Source: JABMNT01 sp048262655
GTDB lineage: Bacteria > Pseudomonadota > Alphaproteobacteria > Rhodospirillales > Casp-alpha2
Assembly (NCBI GenBank): GCA_048262655.1
Contig: JBLXEY010000002.1
Coordinates: 496,001-560,000 of the forward strand
Direction: 5' to 3'
DNA: 64,000 nucleotides
The notes beneath the pieces are model-generated. The model saw nothing but the letters and a program-made list of their open reading frames with translations, had not been told where the DNA came from and did not search any database. Below are positions 52,718 to 61,413 of this stretch, in pieces; the stretch's first letter is position 1; every line of letters begins with the position of its first letter. The position numbers and the translations under genes are program-made.

Positions 52718-53590
52718 CTATTCCGGGACTTTTGCAGGAACGCCAATCGCATTGACAATCGTCATCACTTCTTCACGAGCCGCGTGATGCGAAGGACTTA
52801 ACGCCTTGACACCACCCGCGTCCTTTAAATCAAGAATCGTCAAGCCAACCAAGAATAGTTCTCGGAAGATCACCCGTTCGCCAAGGCCCGGGACAACCCG
52901 AAATCCAATTCGTTTCGATAGCTCCCCAATCAGTCTGTTCACTTCGCGGGCGTTATGAGTGTCTAAACTGCTAATGCGGTTTCGAATAACCATCCAGTCA
53001 ATGGTCCCTTGATCCCGTTCTGCCCTGTTTTTCTTTTGCTCCCAAACCATTTCCGAGTAGTGACTGGGAGCCAATATTTCCATCTTATGGCCATCGACAT
53101 GGGCCAACACATCAAAATCAATCAAACTGTCGTTAATGGGCGTAATCAAGGTGTCCGCATAGGAATGCGCCAGTCGGGATAACTGATTGTCAGAACCCGG
53201 CGCATCAACAATAACCACATCATGGTTAATTATTGCGCCATCAATCAATAAACTTAATTTTTCTTTGTCTTTTTCCAGAGAGCCGCCATCAAGCGTTGGT
53301 TCGACACTGTAATGATCTGGCACTTGCAGGTCTTTCTTAGATGCCTGGATATATTTCTGACGGTTGCTCACATAGCGGCTTAAGGTGCCTTGCCGTGCAT
53401 CCAAATCAATTGTCGCCACGGAATTCCCGAGACGCATCAAGCCCGTTGCAATGTGCATGGCCGTTGTAGATTTGCCGCTACCACCTTTTTCATTACCAAC
53501 AACCACAACATGGCCGCCGCCCCTTTTTGACGCCGGTTTGTCTTTCTTGAAGCCCCCAAACAACACCATCCTTAGGCCGCTTTCATCCAT
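52718..53590 (-). CDS. mipZ: MipZ, ParA-like division-plane positioning ATPase
   Basis: MipZ forms a bipolar gradient through ParB and inhibits FtsZ polymerisation away from midcell. The 290-residue protein has the deviant Walker A KGGSGKST (VVGNEKGGSGKSTTAMHIA) and DARQGTLSRYVSNR. Walker B-like VVIVDAPGSDNQLSRLAH lacks an obvious membrane-targeting helix as in MinD. The frame overlaps the molybdopterin gene by 19 bases if started at M1 (53590); M8 at 53569 avoids this. MipZ identity rests on overall pattern and the alphaproteobacterial context. Confidence 0.88.
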   Translation of the reverse strand: MDESGLRMVLFGGFKKDKPASKRGGGHVVVVGNEKGGSGKSTTAMHIATGLMRLGNSVATIDLDARQGTLSRYVSNRQKYIQASKKDLQVPDHYSVEPTLDGGSLEKDKEKLSLLIDGAIINHDVVIVDAPGSDNQLSRLAHSYADTLITPINDSLIDFDVLAHVDGHKMEILAPSHYSEMVWEQKKNRAERDQGTIDWMVIRNRISSLDTHNAREVNRLIGELSKRIGFRVVPGLGERVIFRELFLVGLTILDLKDAGGVKALSPSHHAAREEVMTIVNAIGVPAKVPE

Positions 53591-55629
53591 ATTGCCGTAT
53601 CGTGGAACACTGCACCGCCATTTGGGACACCCCGGTCTGCGCTCGTCAATGTATTGATGCCAATGCCTTCCTTAAACGCTTTATTTGGCCACACCCCTTC
53701 TACAATGACCACATCACGTTGCAAACCATCGAACGGTCGTATGTGTACGACGACACTTCCCTGCTCATTCCCCAAACGCACCAGGTTTCCTTCTGCCAAG
53801 CCCATGTCAGCACACACGTCTGGATGAACAAGCGCTTGTGGTCGCCGTTCTTTGGCAATGGATGATGGCATCGCGGTAAAGCTTGAATTCAGGAACCGTC
53901 GTGCCGGCGCCGTTACCAACCGAAAAGGGTACGTTTCGGAGGCGCCATCAATAATATCCTGATGGTCGGGCATTTTGGGCATGAGATCATCTTTATCCCC
54001 GAATGCTCTCCAGTCCGGCGAAAAACGGAACTTCCCATCAGGATGATTAAAACCATTCAGATAGTTGGCATCCTCATATGACTTTGAACAATCAAGCCAA
54101 CGCATTTCTGTAATGTCATTCGCGCTGGGCAACCCAGAGTCTTTCAAAGTTTGCTCAATCATCTCCCAAGCCGACATGTGAAAACCCGGGTGCTCTGAGC
54201 CCAGACGTTGGCCGAGCGCGCAGATGACCTCATGATTGGAGCGACACTCTTCATAGGGTTCAATTATTTTGCGTGCAACCTGCAAATACATGTGGCCGCC
54301 GCCCTTATACATATCATCATGTTCAACAAACATCGTCGCCGGAAGAACCAGATCTGCATACTTCGCCGTGTCTGTCATGAATTGCTCGTGCACGACGTTA
54401 AACAAGTCTTCCCGGGCAAGCCCCTTGAGAACCTTACGTGTATCTGGCGCAACTTCCGCCGGGTTCATGTTCTGTATCAACATGGCCTTAACAGGCGGGC
54501 CGCCAAATAAATCTGTCTCTTCATTTGTCAGAACGGCACCAATCCGAGACATATCCATTTCCCGAATCGACGTATCAACATGATCACTGCCCATAATCAG
54601 TGTCTGATCAATATTAGCGTAAATACCACTATTGGAATGCAGCGCACCGCCACCTTTGTGTTGCCAAGCGCCGGTAACCGCAGGAAGACAACTGACGGCA
54701 TGTAGACTTGCAGAGCCGTTGCGACTGCGCGCAAAGCCATACCCAATGCGTATATACGATTTTTGGGTCTTTCCATAGGCACGCGCCAAATCAAAGATAT
54801 CCTGCTCTGGAATGCCTGTGACCTCACTCGCCCATGCCGGTGACTTCCCTGACAGATGCTGTCGTAATTCAGAAGGTTTATCCGTGTACTTTTCCAAGTA
54901 ATCCAGGTCTGCATAGCCTTCAGCGAAAAGAACGTGCATCACAGCGCAGGCCAGCGCCCCGTCAGTACCCGGTTTGATTGCGAGATAGGTATCCGCGACT
55001 TCGGCTGTCGGTGTTCTGTAGGGATCAATGACGATAAGTTTCGCACCGCGTTTCTTTCGGGCTTTCGCAATATGGGTCATGACATTGACCTGAGTCGATA
55101 CCGGGTTGCCACCCCAGACGATAATCAAATCTGAATGCGCGATATCTCTCGGGTCCGTCCCCCACATTGCACCCGTACCCGCAACCCATCCTGTCCAAGG
55201 CAAGGTTGTGCATATCGTCATCTCTAGTCGCGAATATCCAAATACATTGCGCAAACGGTTTATCCCATCACGCTGAACCAACCCCATCGTCCCTGCAAAA
55301 TAGTAGGGCCAAACTGATTCGGGGCCAAACTCTGCTGTTGCTTTTTTAAAGTTAAACACCGTCTCATCAAGGGCTTCATCCCAGGATATTCGAGCAAATT
55401 TGCCCTCTCCCTTAGCGCCAACACGTTTGAGCGGATGCGACAAACGGTCGGGGTGATGGACCCGTTCCCGATAAGCCGCCACCTTCGCGCAGACAACACC
55501 TTGCGTGTAATCGTTATCTCTTGCCCCGCGAACCTTGCCTATGGTCGCATCGTCCAGGCGTTCAATTTCGAGCGCGCACGTGCTTGGGCAATCATGCGGG
55601 CAGGTGGAAGAAACAAAATCAGATGTCAT
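53572..55629 (-). CDS. Molybdopterin-dependent oxidoreductase (formate dehydrogenase/DMSO reductase family)
   Basis: A 685-residue bis-MGD enzyme. The N-terminal 4Fe-4S motif is C10, C14, C18 and C47 (CPHDCPSTC, VVCAKVA). Conserved MGD-binding segments are DLIIVWGGNPVSTQVNVMTHIAKARKKRGAKLIVIDPYRTPTA and a C-terminal molybdopterin-dinucleotide domain (LVTAPARRFLNSSF to the end). No Tat signal is present, so it is likely cytoplasmic. The metal ligand region reads ICTTLPWTGW and is not diagnostic. No electron-transfer subunits or cofactor-maturation genes are adjacent. Substrate unknown. Confidence 0.88.
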   Translation of the reverse strand: MTSDFVSSTCPHDCPSTCALEIERLDDATIGKVRGARDNDYTQGVVCAKVAAYRERVHHPDRLSHPLKRVGAKGEGKFARISWDEALDETVFNFKKATAEFGPESVWPYYFAGTMGLVQRDGINRLRNVFGYSRLEMTICTTLPWTGWVAGTGAMWGTDPRDIAHSDLIIVWGGNPVSTQVNVMTHIAKARKKRGAKLIVIDPYRTPTAEVADTYLAIKPGTDGALACAVMHVLFAEGYADLDYLEKYTDKPSELRQHLSGKSPAWASEVTGIPEQDIFDLARAYGKTQKSYIRIGYGFARSRNGSASLHAVSCLPAVTGAWQHKGGGALHSNSGIYANIDQTLIMGSDHVDTSIREMDMSRIGAVLTNEETDLFGGPPVKAMLIQNMNPAEVAPDTRKVLKGLAREDLFNVVHEQFMTDTAKYADLVLPATMFVEHDDMYKGGGHMYLQVARKIIEPYEECRSNHEVICALGQRLGSEHPGFHMSAWEMIEQTLKDSGLPSANDITEMRWLDCSKSYEDANYLNGFNHPDGKFRFSPDWRAFGDKDDLMPKMPDHQDIIDGASETYPFRLVTAPARRFLNSSFTAMPSSIAKERRPQALVHPDVCADMGLAEGNLVRLGNEQGSVVVHIRPFDGLQRDVVIVEGVWPNKAFKEGIGINTLTSADRGVPNGGAVFHDTAIWMKAA

Positions 55630-55742
55630 TACATTCTCACAAAATCGAGGCGTTAAATTCTAGGGGCAGTGTGCTCGCAAGGCGAAAAACCTACCAGATC
55701 ATTTGTTTGCGAATTCATACAATATTTGAAATGATTACGCAC

Positions 55743-56888
55743 ATGAACAGTCAGAACATTGGAATTTCCTGGCAATTAACGGACCGCCACGGCTGGGGTA
55801 TTTTCGGCTACAATCTGGTTATAAATCTGATTCATAATGGCCCGCTCCCACCTGCCTTATTGACTGAACCCAACTTTATAGGAATTCCTGAAGAAACCAC
55901 TAATAAAATTCGTTCTTATATCATTCCCGAAAACACTTTACCCTCAGCTCTAGAGCGGACCACGTTGCTCCACTCCCTTGGCAATGGCTTCAAAGAAAAC
56001 CCCTCAACCCAAAATATCCGAGGCCGCAAAAACATTGCCTTCAGTTTTTTTGAAGAGAGTAAATTCGCTCCATCTTCTATCAGCAAAGCCAAGTCATGGG
56101 ACTATATGCTGGTGGGTTCAACATGGAACAAACGCGTTTGCCTAGCGCACGGTATTATAAATACGGCATTTGTATCACAAGGCGTTGATACTGAACATTT
56201 TGCTCCTGCGCCCAGACACGGTACGCCCAGTGGGCGATTTGTCGTCTTCTCCGGAGGCAAGCTTGAATACAGAAAAGGCCAGGACCTTGTTCTTACAGCT
56301 TTTCGAAAGTTCCATGAACGTCATCCAGATTCATTGCTTGTCACCGCATGGCAGAATAATTGGCTCGACTCTGCGATCACGATTGCCAATTCTCCCCTAT
56401 TGACAGCGGCTCCCGAGATAGACGCGAACGGACATATCAAAATAGCAGAGTGGGCTGTTGCGAACGGGGTCCCCGCGAATGCTTTTATCGATTTGGGATG
56501 GGTTTCCAACGCCCGCCTGCCCGCAATCTTAAATGAGGCCGACATCGCTATATTCCCAAGCCGGTGCGAAGGGGGAACCAACCTGTCTGCTATGGAAACC
56601 ATGGCTTGCGGCATTCCCTGTATTTTGTCCAGCAACACCGGACATCTTGATATTATAGAAGATGCCAAAAACTGTTACCCCTTGCTTCACCAGACGACCG
56701 CAGAAACCGGCCCTCGCTCTGACTGGCGAAACTCCGACGTTGACGAAATTGTTGATCATCTGGAGACCGCGTACCAGCATGCCGACGACCGCAAACAACG
56801 AGGACGCGCGGCGACGGCATCAATGGCGCACTTATCCTGGCAAAACCAAACGCGCAAACTGACGGATCACATACGCCCATTCCTGTGA
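55743..56888 (+). CDS. Glycosyltransferase family 4-like protein
   Basis: A 381-residue GT-B type glycosyltransferase. The C-terminal half shows VVFSGGKLEYRKGQDLVLTAF, SNARLPAILNEADIAIFPSR and the E-x7-E motif CEGGTNLSAMETMACGIPC that binds the nucleotide sugar. The N-terminal half starts NIGISWQLTDRHGWGIFGYNL. The start is uncertain: M at 55743 or 55731; the frame is open to 55521 but that part overlaps the divergent molybdopterin gene. No clear ribosome-binding site. Acceptor unknown; no other glycan genes adjoin it. Confidence 0.82.
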   Translation: MNSQNIGISWQLTDRHGWGIFGYNLVINLIHNGPLPPALLTEPNFIGIPEETTNKIRSYIIPENTLPSALERTTLLHSLGNGFKENPSTQNIRGRKNIAFSFFEESKFAPSSISKAKSWDYMLVGSTWNKRVCLAHGIINTAFVSQGVDTEHFAPAPRHGTPSGRFVVFSGGKLEYRKGQDLVLTAFRKFHERHPDSLLVTAWQNNWLDSAITIANSPLLTAAPEIDANGHIKIAEWAVANGVPANAFIDLGWVSNARLPAILNEADIAIFPSRCEGGTNLSAMETMACGIPCILSSNTGHLDIIEDAKNCYPLLHQTTAETGPRSDWRNSDVDEIVDHLETAYQHADDRKQRGRAATASMAHLSWQNQTRKLTDHIRPFL

Positions 56889-56946
56889 CCCCCGTCATTA
56901 AACTTATGCTTCTGTATGACCAGAATTCGAGAAATAATCACCTTTT

Positions 56947-56963
56947 AGAGAGGGTCTCTTTTT
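56947..56963 (+). terminator. Possible short terminator after the glycosyltransferase gene
   Basis: AGAGA-GGG-TCTCT with five trailing T residues, about 60 bases after the stop. The five-pair stem is weak. Confidence 0.35.
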
Positions 56964-57033
56964 AAGAATAAGAAAAACCAATGAACGGCAATGCTGGGAT
57001 ACCCAAATCGTGAAATCGAGAAGCGTTTAAACA

Positions 57034-57064
57034 GATCGACGAGGAAATCTCTCCCTCGTCGATC
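57034..57064. repeat. 11-bp perfect inverted repeat (hairpin)
   Basis: GATCGACGAGG (57034-57044) and CCTCGTCGATC (57054-57064) with a 9-base loop lie between the convergent glycosyltransferase and lipoprotein genes. A T run comes only about 12 bases later on the plus strand, so it is not a textbook terminator. Confidence 0.6.
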
Positions 57065-57175
57065 AAGTTTATGCCTTTTTTAGCGACATCTCGTTAACCC
57101 AAAAAGGCCAGCGAAACTTGCTCCTTATTAGGCAAAGTCATCATCTATCAATAATAATGCGGACTGGATATCGGA

Positions 57176-57685
57176 TTAGCCACTGTGACCCGGGAGACTA
57201 AGCGAAGCCTTTTTAGGAGGATACAGTACCTTTCCGATATCAACCTTTATGAGAGAAAAAGTACCTTCAACGCCCTCACTTTTAGACACTTTTCCCCAGT
57301 TACGAGTGCCACAAACAATGCGATTTTGATTTGTGTTTGCGTAAATACCCCCAGATGCGAAAGGAGATGACGAAAAGACTTTGTACCAACCGTTATCTTC
57401 AGAGTGTTTATAGACCCTCATTAATTTAAATTTATTAGCCTTTCTTTTTAGCGTCCCGGTCTGACTGGGATCACTAGCGATATAGCGCGCAGTCACGCAT
57501 CTTCTGGGTAAAAGATGCGCCACAAGTTTTACGGCATATTCTGGTTCGCTAAGACTACCTTGCGAAGGCATCGTCGGAACGGTATTCATATCACCTTCCT
57601 GCAGGCCCAACGTATCGGTGGTCTGACAACCAGCGACAACCAAAGTGGCAACACCCACAACAAGCATCTGTTTGATTTTATTCAT
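57176..57685 (-). CDS. Putative lipoprotein of unknown function
   Basis: A 169-residue protein with a lipoprotein signal peptide: MNKIKQMLVVGVATLVVAG then C20 (lipobox VAGC), so it should be lipid-anchored. The mature part contains Cys residues at RRCVTARYIA and NRIVCGTRNWGKV, which could pair, and an SH3-like alternation (TLKRKANKFKLMRVYKHSEDNGWYKVFSSSPF). I do not recognise a family. It is alone, flanked by about 290 and 500 bases of non-coding sequence. Confidence 0.75.
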   Translation of the reverse strand: MNKIKQMLVVGVATLVVAGCQTTDTLGLQEGDMNTVPTMPSQGSLSEPEYAVKLVAHLLPRRCVTARYIASDPSQTGTLKRKANKFKLMRVYKHSEDNGWYKVFSSSPFASGGIYANTNQNRIVCGTRNWGKVSKSEGVEGTFSLIKVDIGKVLYPPKKASLSLPGHSG

Positions 57686-58189
57686 CTAATTTCCCCAAAG
57701 CACACAATAAAAAATGGTAATAATGTGGGGTGGCGCAAACCCCTCACCCAACCTATAGTAGACTATTGATCACACAATTATCTCTTATATGCAACATGAG
57801 AAATTTTTATTTCCGCCATTTTCATTAGAACCTCACCTGCCCCACGCCGCCCCGTTTTCGACGGTGTTTTATCTTCTCTTCAGTTACCAAAATAAAGTGC
57901 AGCAGCCATCAAAACACATCGAAAAAGTATGAAAATATCGTGCTTTGGGCATCGGTTTTGTGAGAAGACGAAAGCATAACATGTTTTGGGGATTTTGTAT
58001 CTCGATTGCATCCGCATATCGCAATTCTGAAATTAAACTCAACGCCTTGCGCCCAAGACGTAGGGGAAAGCTATCTCGCCTTTTAATCTAAGAAAAAACC
58101 GAGAATAAAATCGAAAGTACCAAAGAGATCGCGTGTTAAAGATATATCGCTTATCCCGACGAAAAATGAGGGCTATCGCCCTCCCCTTG
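57686..58189. other. Gene-free region upstream of the lipoprotein gene
   Basis: About 504 bases between the lipoprotein start and the DUF3179 stop. Apart from the terminator at 58161-58183 I see nothing in it; the short open frames on both strands lack family character. Confidence 0.5.
58161..58183 (-). terminator. Rho-independent terminator of the DUF3179 gene
   Basis: On the minus strand GAGGGC-GATA-GCCCTC is followed by ATTTTT, starting 7 bases after the DUF3179 stop codon. Confidence 0.75.
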
Positions 58190-59167
58190 CTACTGGGTGA
58201 TAACGGGTTTTCCATCGTGAAACGCGTGGTAGACAAAGGCGAAGGTGATATCGTGGACAACATCTTTCCCGTCACGCTGGACCGTCACGTTGCCAACATC
58301 GCGCCCTTCACTGATCTTTCGTGCATCCAGTGCCGAGTTCTGTCCACCCTGCCAGGAGATTCTTAGATCTCCGTCGGTCACAGTGCCTTTTTCAACCAGC
58401 AGCGGAAATGACCAGGCCTTTCCGTCGACGACCACCACACGCACCATCGGCTCGATCCCCTCGGGCAGCTCGCCCCGATAGAGGAACGGAAAACTTGCGG
58501 TATCATAGCCTGCATAGGGGTTTTGCCCGTAATTTCGCATGCCCGGATCAGTTGGGATCAACACTTGCCCGCCAGGAACTCGTTTCTTGAAGTTTTCAAA
58601 CGATTCAAGACGCGACGGGATCATTTTTAGGCGCTTGCCATTCAGTTCACCAACGATCCCTTCGCCGAGAAACTGCTGCCACCATGATTCTGTCTGGCGA
58701 TCGTACATTACCATATCTGATTTACGGAGCTTGCCCGTGGTCCCGAAATCGAGAATGCGTCCATCCAGTCGCCGGTCAAATACGATAGATGAATTGCAGA
58801 GTGGGCAGTAGGTGACAGTTATGGGGACACCGTTCAATTCGTCATTGACGATTTCATGCCAGGTTAGGATGGACAAAGGATAGGCCCGGGATTTACCGCC
58901 TATGGTAACGCCGATAACCGGTTCCGTAGGCGCCATCGCAAGCGCCTGATCATCGGAAAGATCGACAAATTTTGGATCATCAATTGACGGAATACCGTCT
59001 TTAGGTGGTCCGCCGGAAAGAATTTCTTTGAAATTTACGGAACTTTTGGAGAAGTCCGTATTTTTCCACTCATAGGACCAACTTCCCGGTACATCCTGTG
59101 CCTTTCCCGCTCCGGGAATGGAAACTCCCAAAGCCAGGATAAAAATGTATAGTGCTGATTTTATCAT
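58190..59167 (-). CDS. DUF3179 domain-containing secreted protein
   Basis: A 325-residue exported protein with a signal peptide (MIKSALYIFILALGVSIPGAGKA). The DUF3179 core has the CxxC motif in VTYCPLCNSSIVFDR, SRAYPLSILTWHEIVND, MVMYDRQTESWWQQFLGEGIVG and NYGQNPYAGYD. Function is unknown; the Cys pair and secretion suggest a redox or metal role outside the cytoplasm, which is inference. It is divergent from the GH114-like gene (147-base gap), and the two may be regulated together. Confidence 0.88.
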   Translation of the reverse strand: MIKSALYIFILALGVSIPGAGKAQDVPGSWSYEWKNTDFSKSSVNFKEILSGGPPKDGIPSIDDPKFVDLSDDQALAMAPTEPVIGVTIGGKSRAYPLSILTWHEIVNDELNGVPITVTYCPLCNSSIVFDRRLDGRILDFGTTGKLRKSDMVMYDRQTESWWQQFLGEGIVGELNGKRLKMIPSRLESFENFKKRVPGGQVLIPTDPGMRNYGQNPYAGYDTASFPFLYRGELPEGIEPMVRVVVVDGKAWSFPLLVEKGTVTDGDLRISWQGGQNSALDARKISEGRDVGNVTVQRDGKDVVHDITFAFVYHAFHDGKPVITQ

Positions 59168-59314
59168 AGGCCGAGCTTTGCAATTTCCCGTGACATCTTC
59201 AATTCAAGGGAAATCACGAATTCGTGACCTATGAGCGCTGTCTGCCATAAAGACCAAATTAACTCTCTTGCATTAGGGTCTTCAAATTAAAGCCGTAGGG
59301 ACATAACATACAGT

Positions 59315-60421
59315 ATGAAACTTCATAAAATTGCGTTCACCCTTACATCCTTCATAGCGTTCTCGATGGCGCTCGGTCCCGCTTGGTCGCAAGCGCCTGG
59401 GCAAACACGAATTCAAGGTGTTGTCCAAGGTGACGGTCAGCAACCACCTTTAGCGCAACCCTCACTGACAGCAATTATCGATCTGCGAGAAGAAATGCGG
59501 ATGTTTGTTCAACGCATGTCTTCCTATGCGCGGCGCGTAAAGCCAAACTTTGTGGTGATCGCAAAAGATGGCTTGGACCTTTTGGTGAAGCGCGACCCAA
59601 CGGACGAAAGCAAATCCTATCCAGCACGCGCCTATTTACGGGCCTTAGATGGCATCATGCAGGAAGGCTTGTTTTTTGAGGAAGCGAGAGGAGATCGACC
59701 GTTCGGTGCACCAACGATTCCTGAACGACAGACACCAATGTTGGCGCTGACGGACTACGCCAAAAACAACGGCCTGAAAATTCTGGCTCTGGACTACGGT
59801 AAAGACACCAAAACCATTGACGAAGCGCGCAAGCAGGCAAATGGCCGTGGGTACCTATCGCTTGTTTCTGATGTTTCTGCACAGGACATATTTCAACTAC
59901 CAAAACACCCTGCCCGCCCCCCACGCGAAAACCCGAAAAGTGTTCTATCGCTCGATATGGTGGAAAATTATGCGACCATTCGCAATTCGGCTCCCTACGG
60001 ACAACAAGCCCAGTTCGCACTGAAAATGCATGACACAAACTATGACGCCCTTCTGGTCGAAGTCTTTCATGGTCGCACCCCACTATCACGACAGGCAGTC
60101 GAAACACTTAAATACAAAAAAATTGGCGCGCGCCGAATGGTTTTTGCCTATATGAATGTCGGCTCAGCAGCCAGCTACCACTACTATTGGAAAGCAAATT
60201 GGCGCGAAGGCTCTCCGTTCTGGATCAGTGCCCCCATGCGCGACGACCCGGATCGTTATCACGTCGAATACTGGCGGCCTGACTGGCAAGGTGTTATGAG
60301 TGGTGACAGCAATTCATACCTCTATGGAATTATTGCTCAAGGCTTCGACGGGGTCGTTATTGAAGGTTTAGACGCCTATAAATTTTTTGAAGGTGATGGC
60401 GAGTTAGCCGACGAAAACTAG
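59315..60421 (+). CDS. Secreted GH114/TM1410-like TIM-barrel protein
   Basis: A 368-residue exported protein (signal peptide 1-26, MKLHKIAFTLTSFIAFSMALGPAWSQA). The C-terminal half matches the endo-alpha-1,4-polygalactosaminidase/TM1410 pattern: LLVEVFHG, GARRMVFAYMNVGSAASYHYYW, PDWQGVM and the strand GFDGVVIEGLDAYKFFE. The last stands where the family has FDGVFLDxxDxY, with Glu replacing the first Asp. An unusual middle region contains EARKQANGRGYLSLVSDVSAQDIFQLP. A glycan target is suggested by family only. No Pel-type cluster is present. Confidence 0.7.
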   Translation: MKLHKIAFTLTSFIAFSMALGPAWSQAPGQTRIQGVVQGDGQQPPLAQPSLTAIIDLREEMRMFVQRMSSYARRVKPNFVVIAKDGLDLLVKRDPTDESKSYPARAYLRALDGIMQEGLFFEEARGDRPFGAPTIPERQTPMLALTDYAKNNGLKILALDYGKDTKTIDEARKQANGRGYLSLVSDVSAQDIFQLPKHPARPPRENPKSVLSLDMVENYATIRNSAPYGQQAQFALKMHDTNYDALLVEVFHGRTPLSRQAVETLKYKKIGARRMVFAYMNVGSAASYHYYWKANWREGSPFWISAPMRDDPDRYHVEYWRPDWQGVMSGDSNSYLYGIIAQGFDGVVIEGLDAYKFFEGDGELADEN

Positions 60422-60478
60422 TTCGTTGCCAAATCACGCCGGTTTCCGAAACGGCAGCCCCAGTTCATTTTGCAACCG

Positions 60479-61315
60479 TTATTTCTTTGGCGTTATCGTA
60501 TCCCAATCTTCGTCAGATAGCATTTTCGCAAAATTAAACTGCCCTGCCCCCGCTAACCATTCTCCGCCATCGATGGAAACGACCTCGCCATTTATGTAAC
60601 CCGACTGTTCCGCAAGCATATAGGCGACAAGGTTCATGAGCTCCTCATGATGACCCGTACGGCCAAGAGGGTTTCGCGTTTCCCAGACATCCGCCAGCTC
60701 TTTCGTCGGCACTAAACGTTCCCACGCCCCTTCCGTCGGAAAGGGCCCGGGCGCAATCGCGTTTAACCGGATACCTTTAGGCCCCCATTCGACAGCCAAA
60801 CTGCGGGTCATCGCGAGAACCGCGGCTTTTCCCATAGCGGATGGGACAACGTAGGCGGAACCCGTCCATGCATAGGTTGTGACAATACTAAGAACGTTTC
60901 CCGGGCGTTTTTCGGCGATCCATTTCTTACCGCAAGCAAGCGTCATATAGGCGGTCCCGTGCATGACGATATTAACAACCGCATCCATTGCCCGGTGCGA
61001 GAGTGTTTCTGTGCGCGCAAGAAAATTTCCTGCAGCGTTATTAATCAGGCCATCCAGCGGCCCGGCATCCCAGACAGCGTCAACGGCCGCGTCAACGGCC
61101 TGCGGGTCGCGTATGTCGAGTTGATGCCAGGAAATTTGTCCAGGAAATTCCAGGCTCAGCGCGTCGGATGTTTCCGACAAGACTTGCTCCCGACGCCCGC
61201 AGATCACAACAGAACCGCCCAACGAACATACTTTGTTCGCCATCATCTTACCCAATCCTGAGCCACCACCCGTTATCAAATAGCGCTTGCCAGCCAACAG
61301 ATCAGATACGAACAT
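60479..61315 (-). CDS. 2,4-dienoyl-CoA-reductase-like SDR family oxidoreductase
   Basis: A 278-residue Rossmann enzyme with cofactor motif TGGGSGLG (16-23), NNAAGN and ICGRR, suggesting NADP. The classical YxxxK is replaced by SAMGK (VPSAMGKAAVLAMTRSLAVEWG). This is the pattern of 2,4-dienoyl-CoA reductases, which use Lys and a Ser instead of Tyr. That fits a role in beta-oxidation of polyunsaturated acyl chains. It is divergent from an acyl-CoA synthetase gene. The C-terminus carries INGEVVSIDGGEWL. Confidence 0.88.
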   Translation of the reverse strand: MFVSDLLAGKRYLITGGGSGLGKMMANKVCSLGGSVVICGRREQVLSETSDALSLEFPGQISWHQLDIRDPQAVDAAVDAVWDAGPLDGLINNAAGNFLARTETLSHRAMDAVVNIVMHGTAYMTLACGKKWIAEKRPGNVLSIVTTYAWTGSAYVVPSAMGKAAVLAMTRSLAVEWGPKGIRLNAIAPGPFPTEGAWERLVPTKELADVWETRNPLGRTGHHEELMNLVAYMLAEQSGYINGEVVSIDGGEWLAGAGQFNFAKMLSDEDWDTITPKK

Positions 61316-61413
61316 GCAAAACCCCTTTTGGTTATCGTTTGGTTTGCAAACTATAGCTGTGGAACCTGAAATTGCTAACTTTGAGGGAACGAATACTTGG
61401 GAGGATAATCGGT

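Noticed and set aside
55521..55742. N-terminal extension of the glycosyltransferase
   Set aside because: It overlaps the divergent molybdopterin gene and has no glycosyltransferase character; the domain begins at NIGISWQL.
57034..57064. The strong hairpin as a Rho-independent terminator
   Set aside because: The stem is perfect, but neither strand has a T run directly after it, so it is listed as a repeat only.
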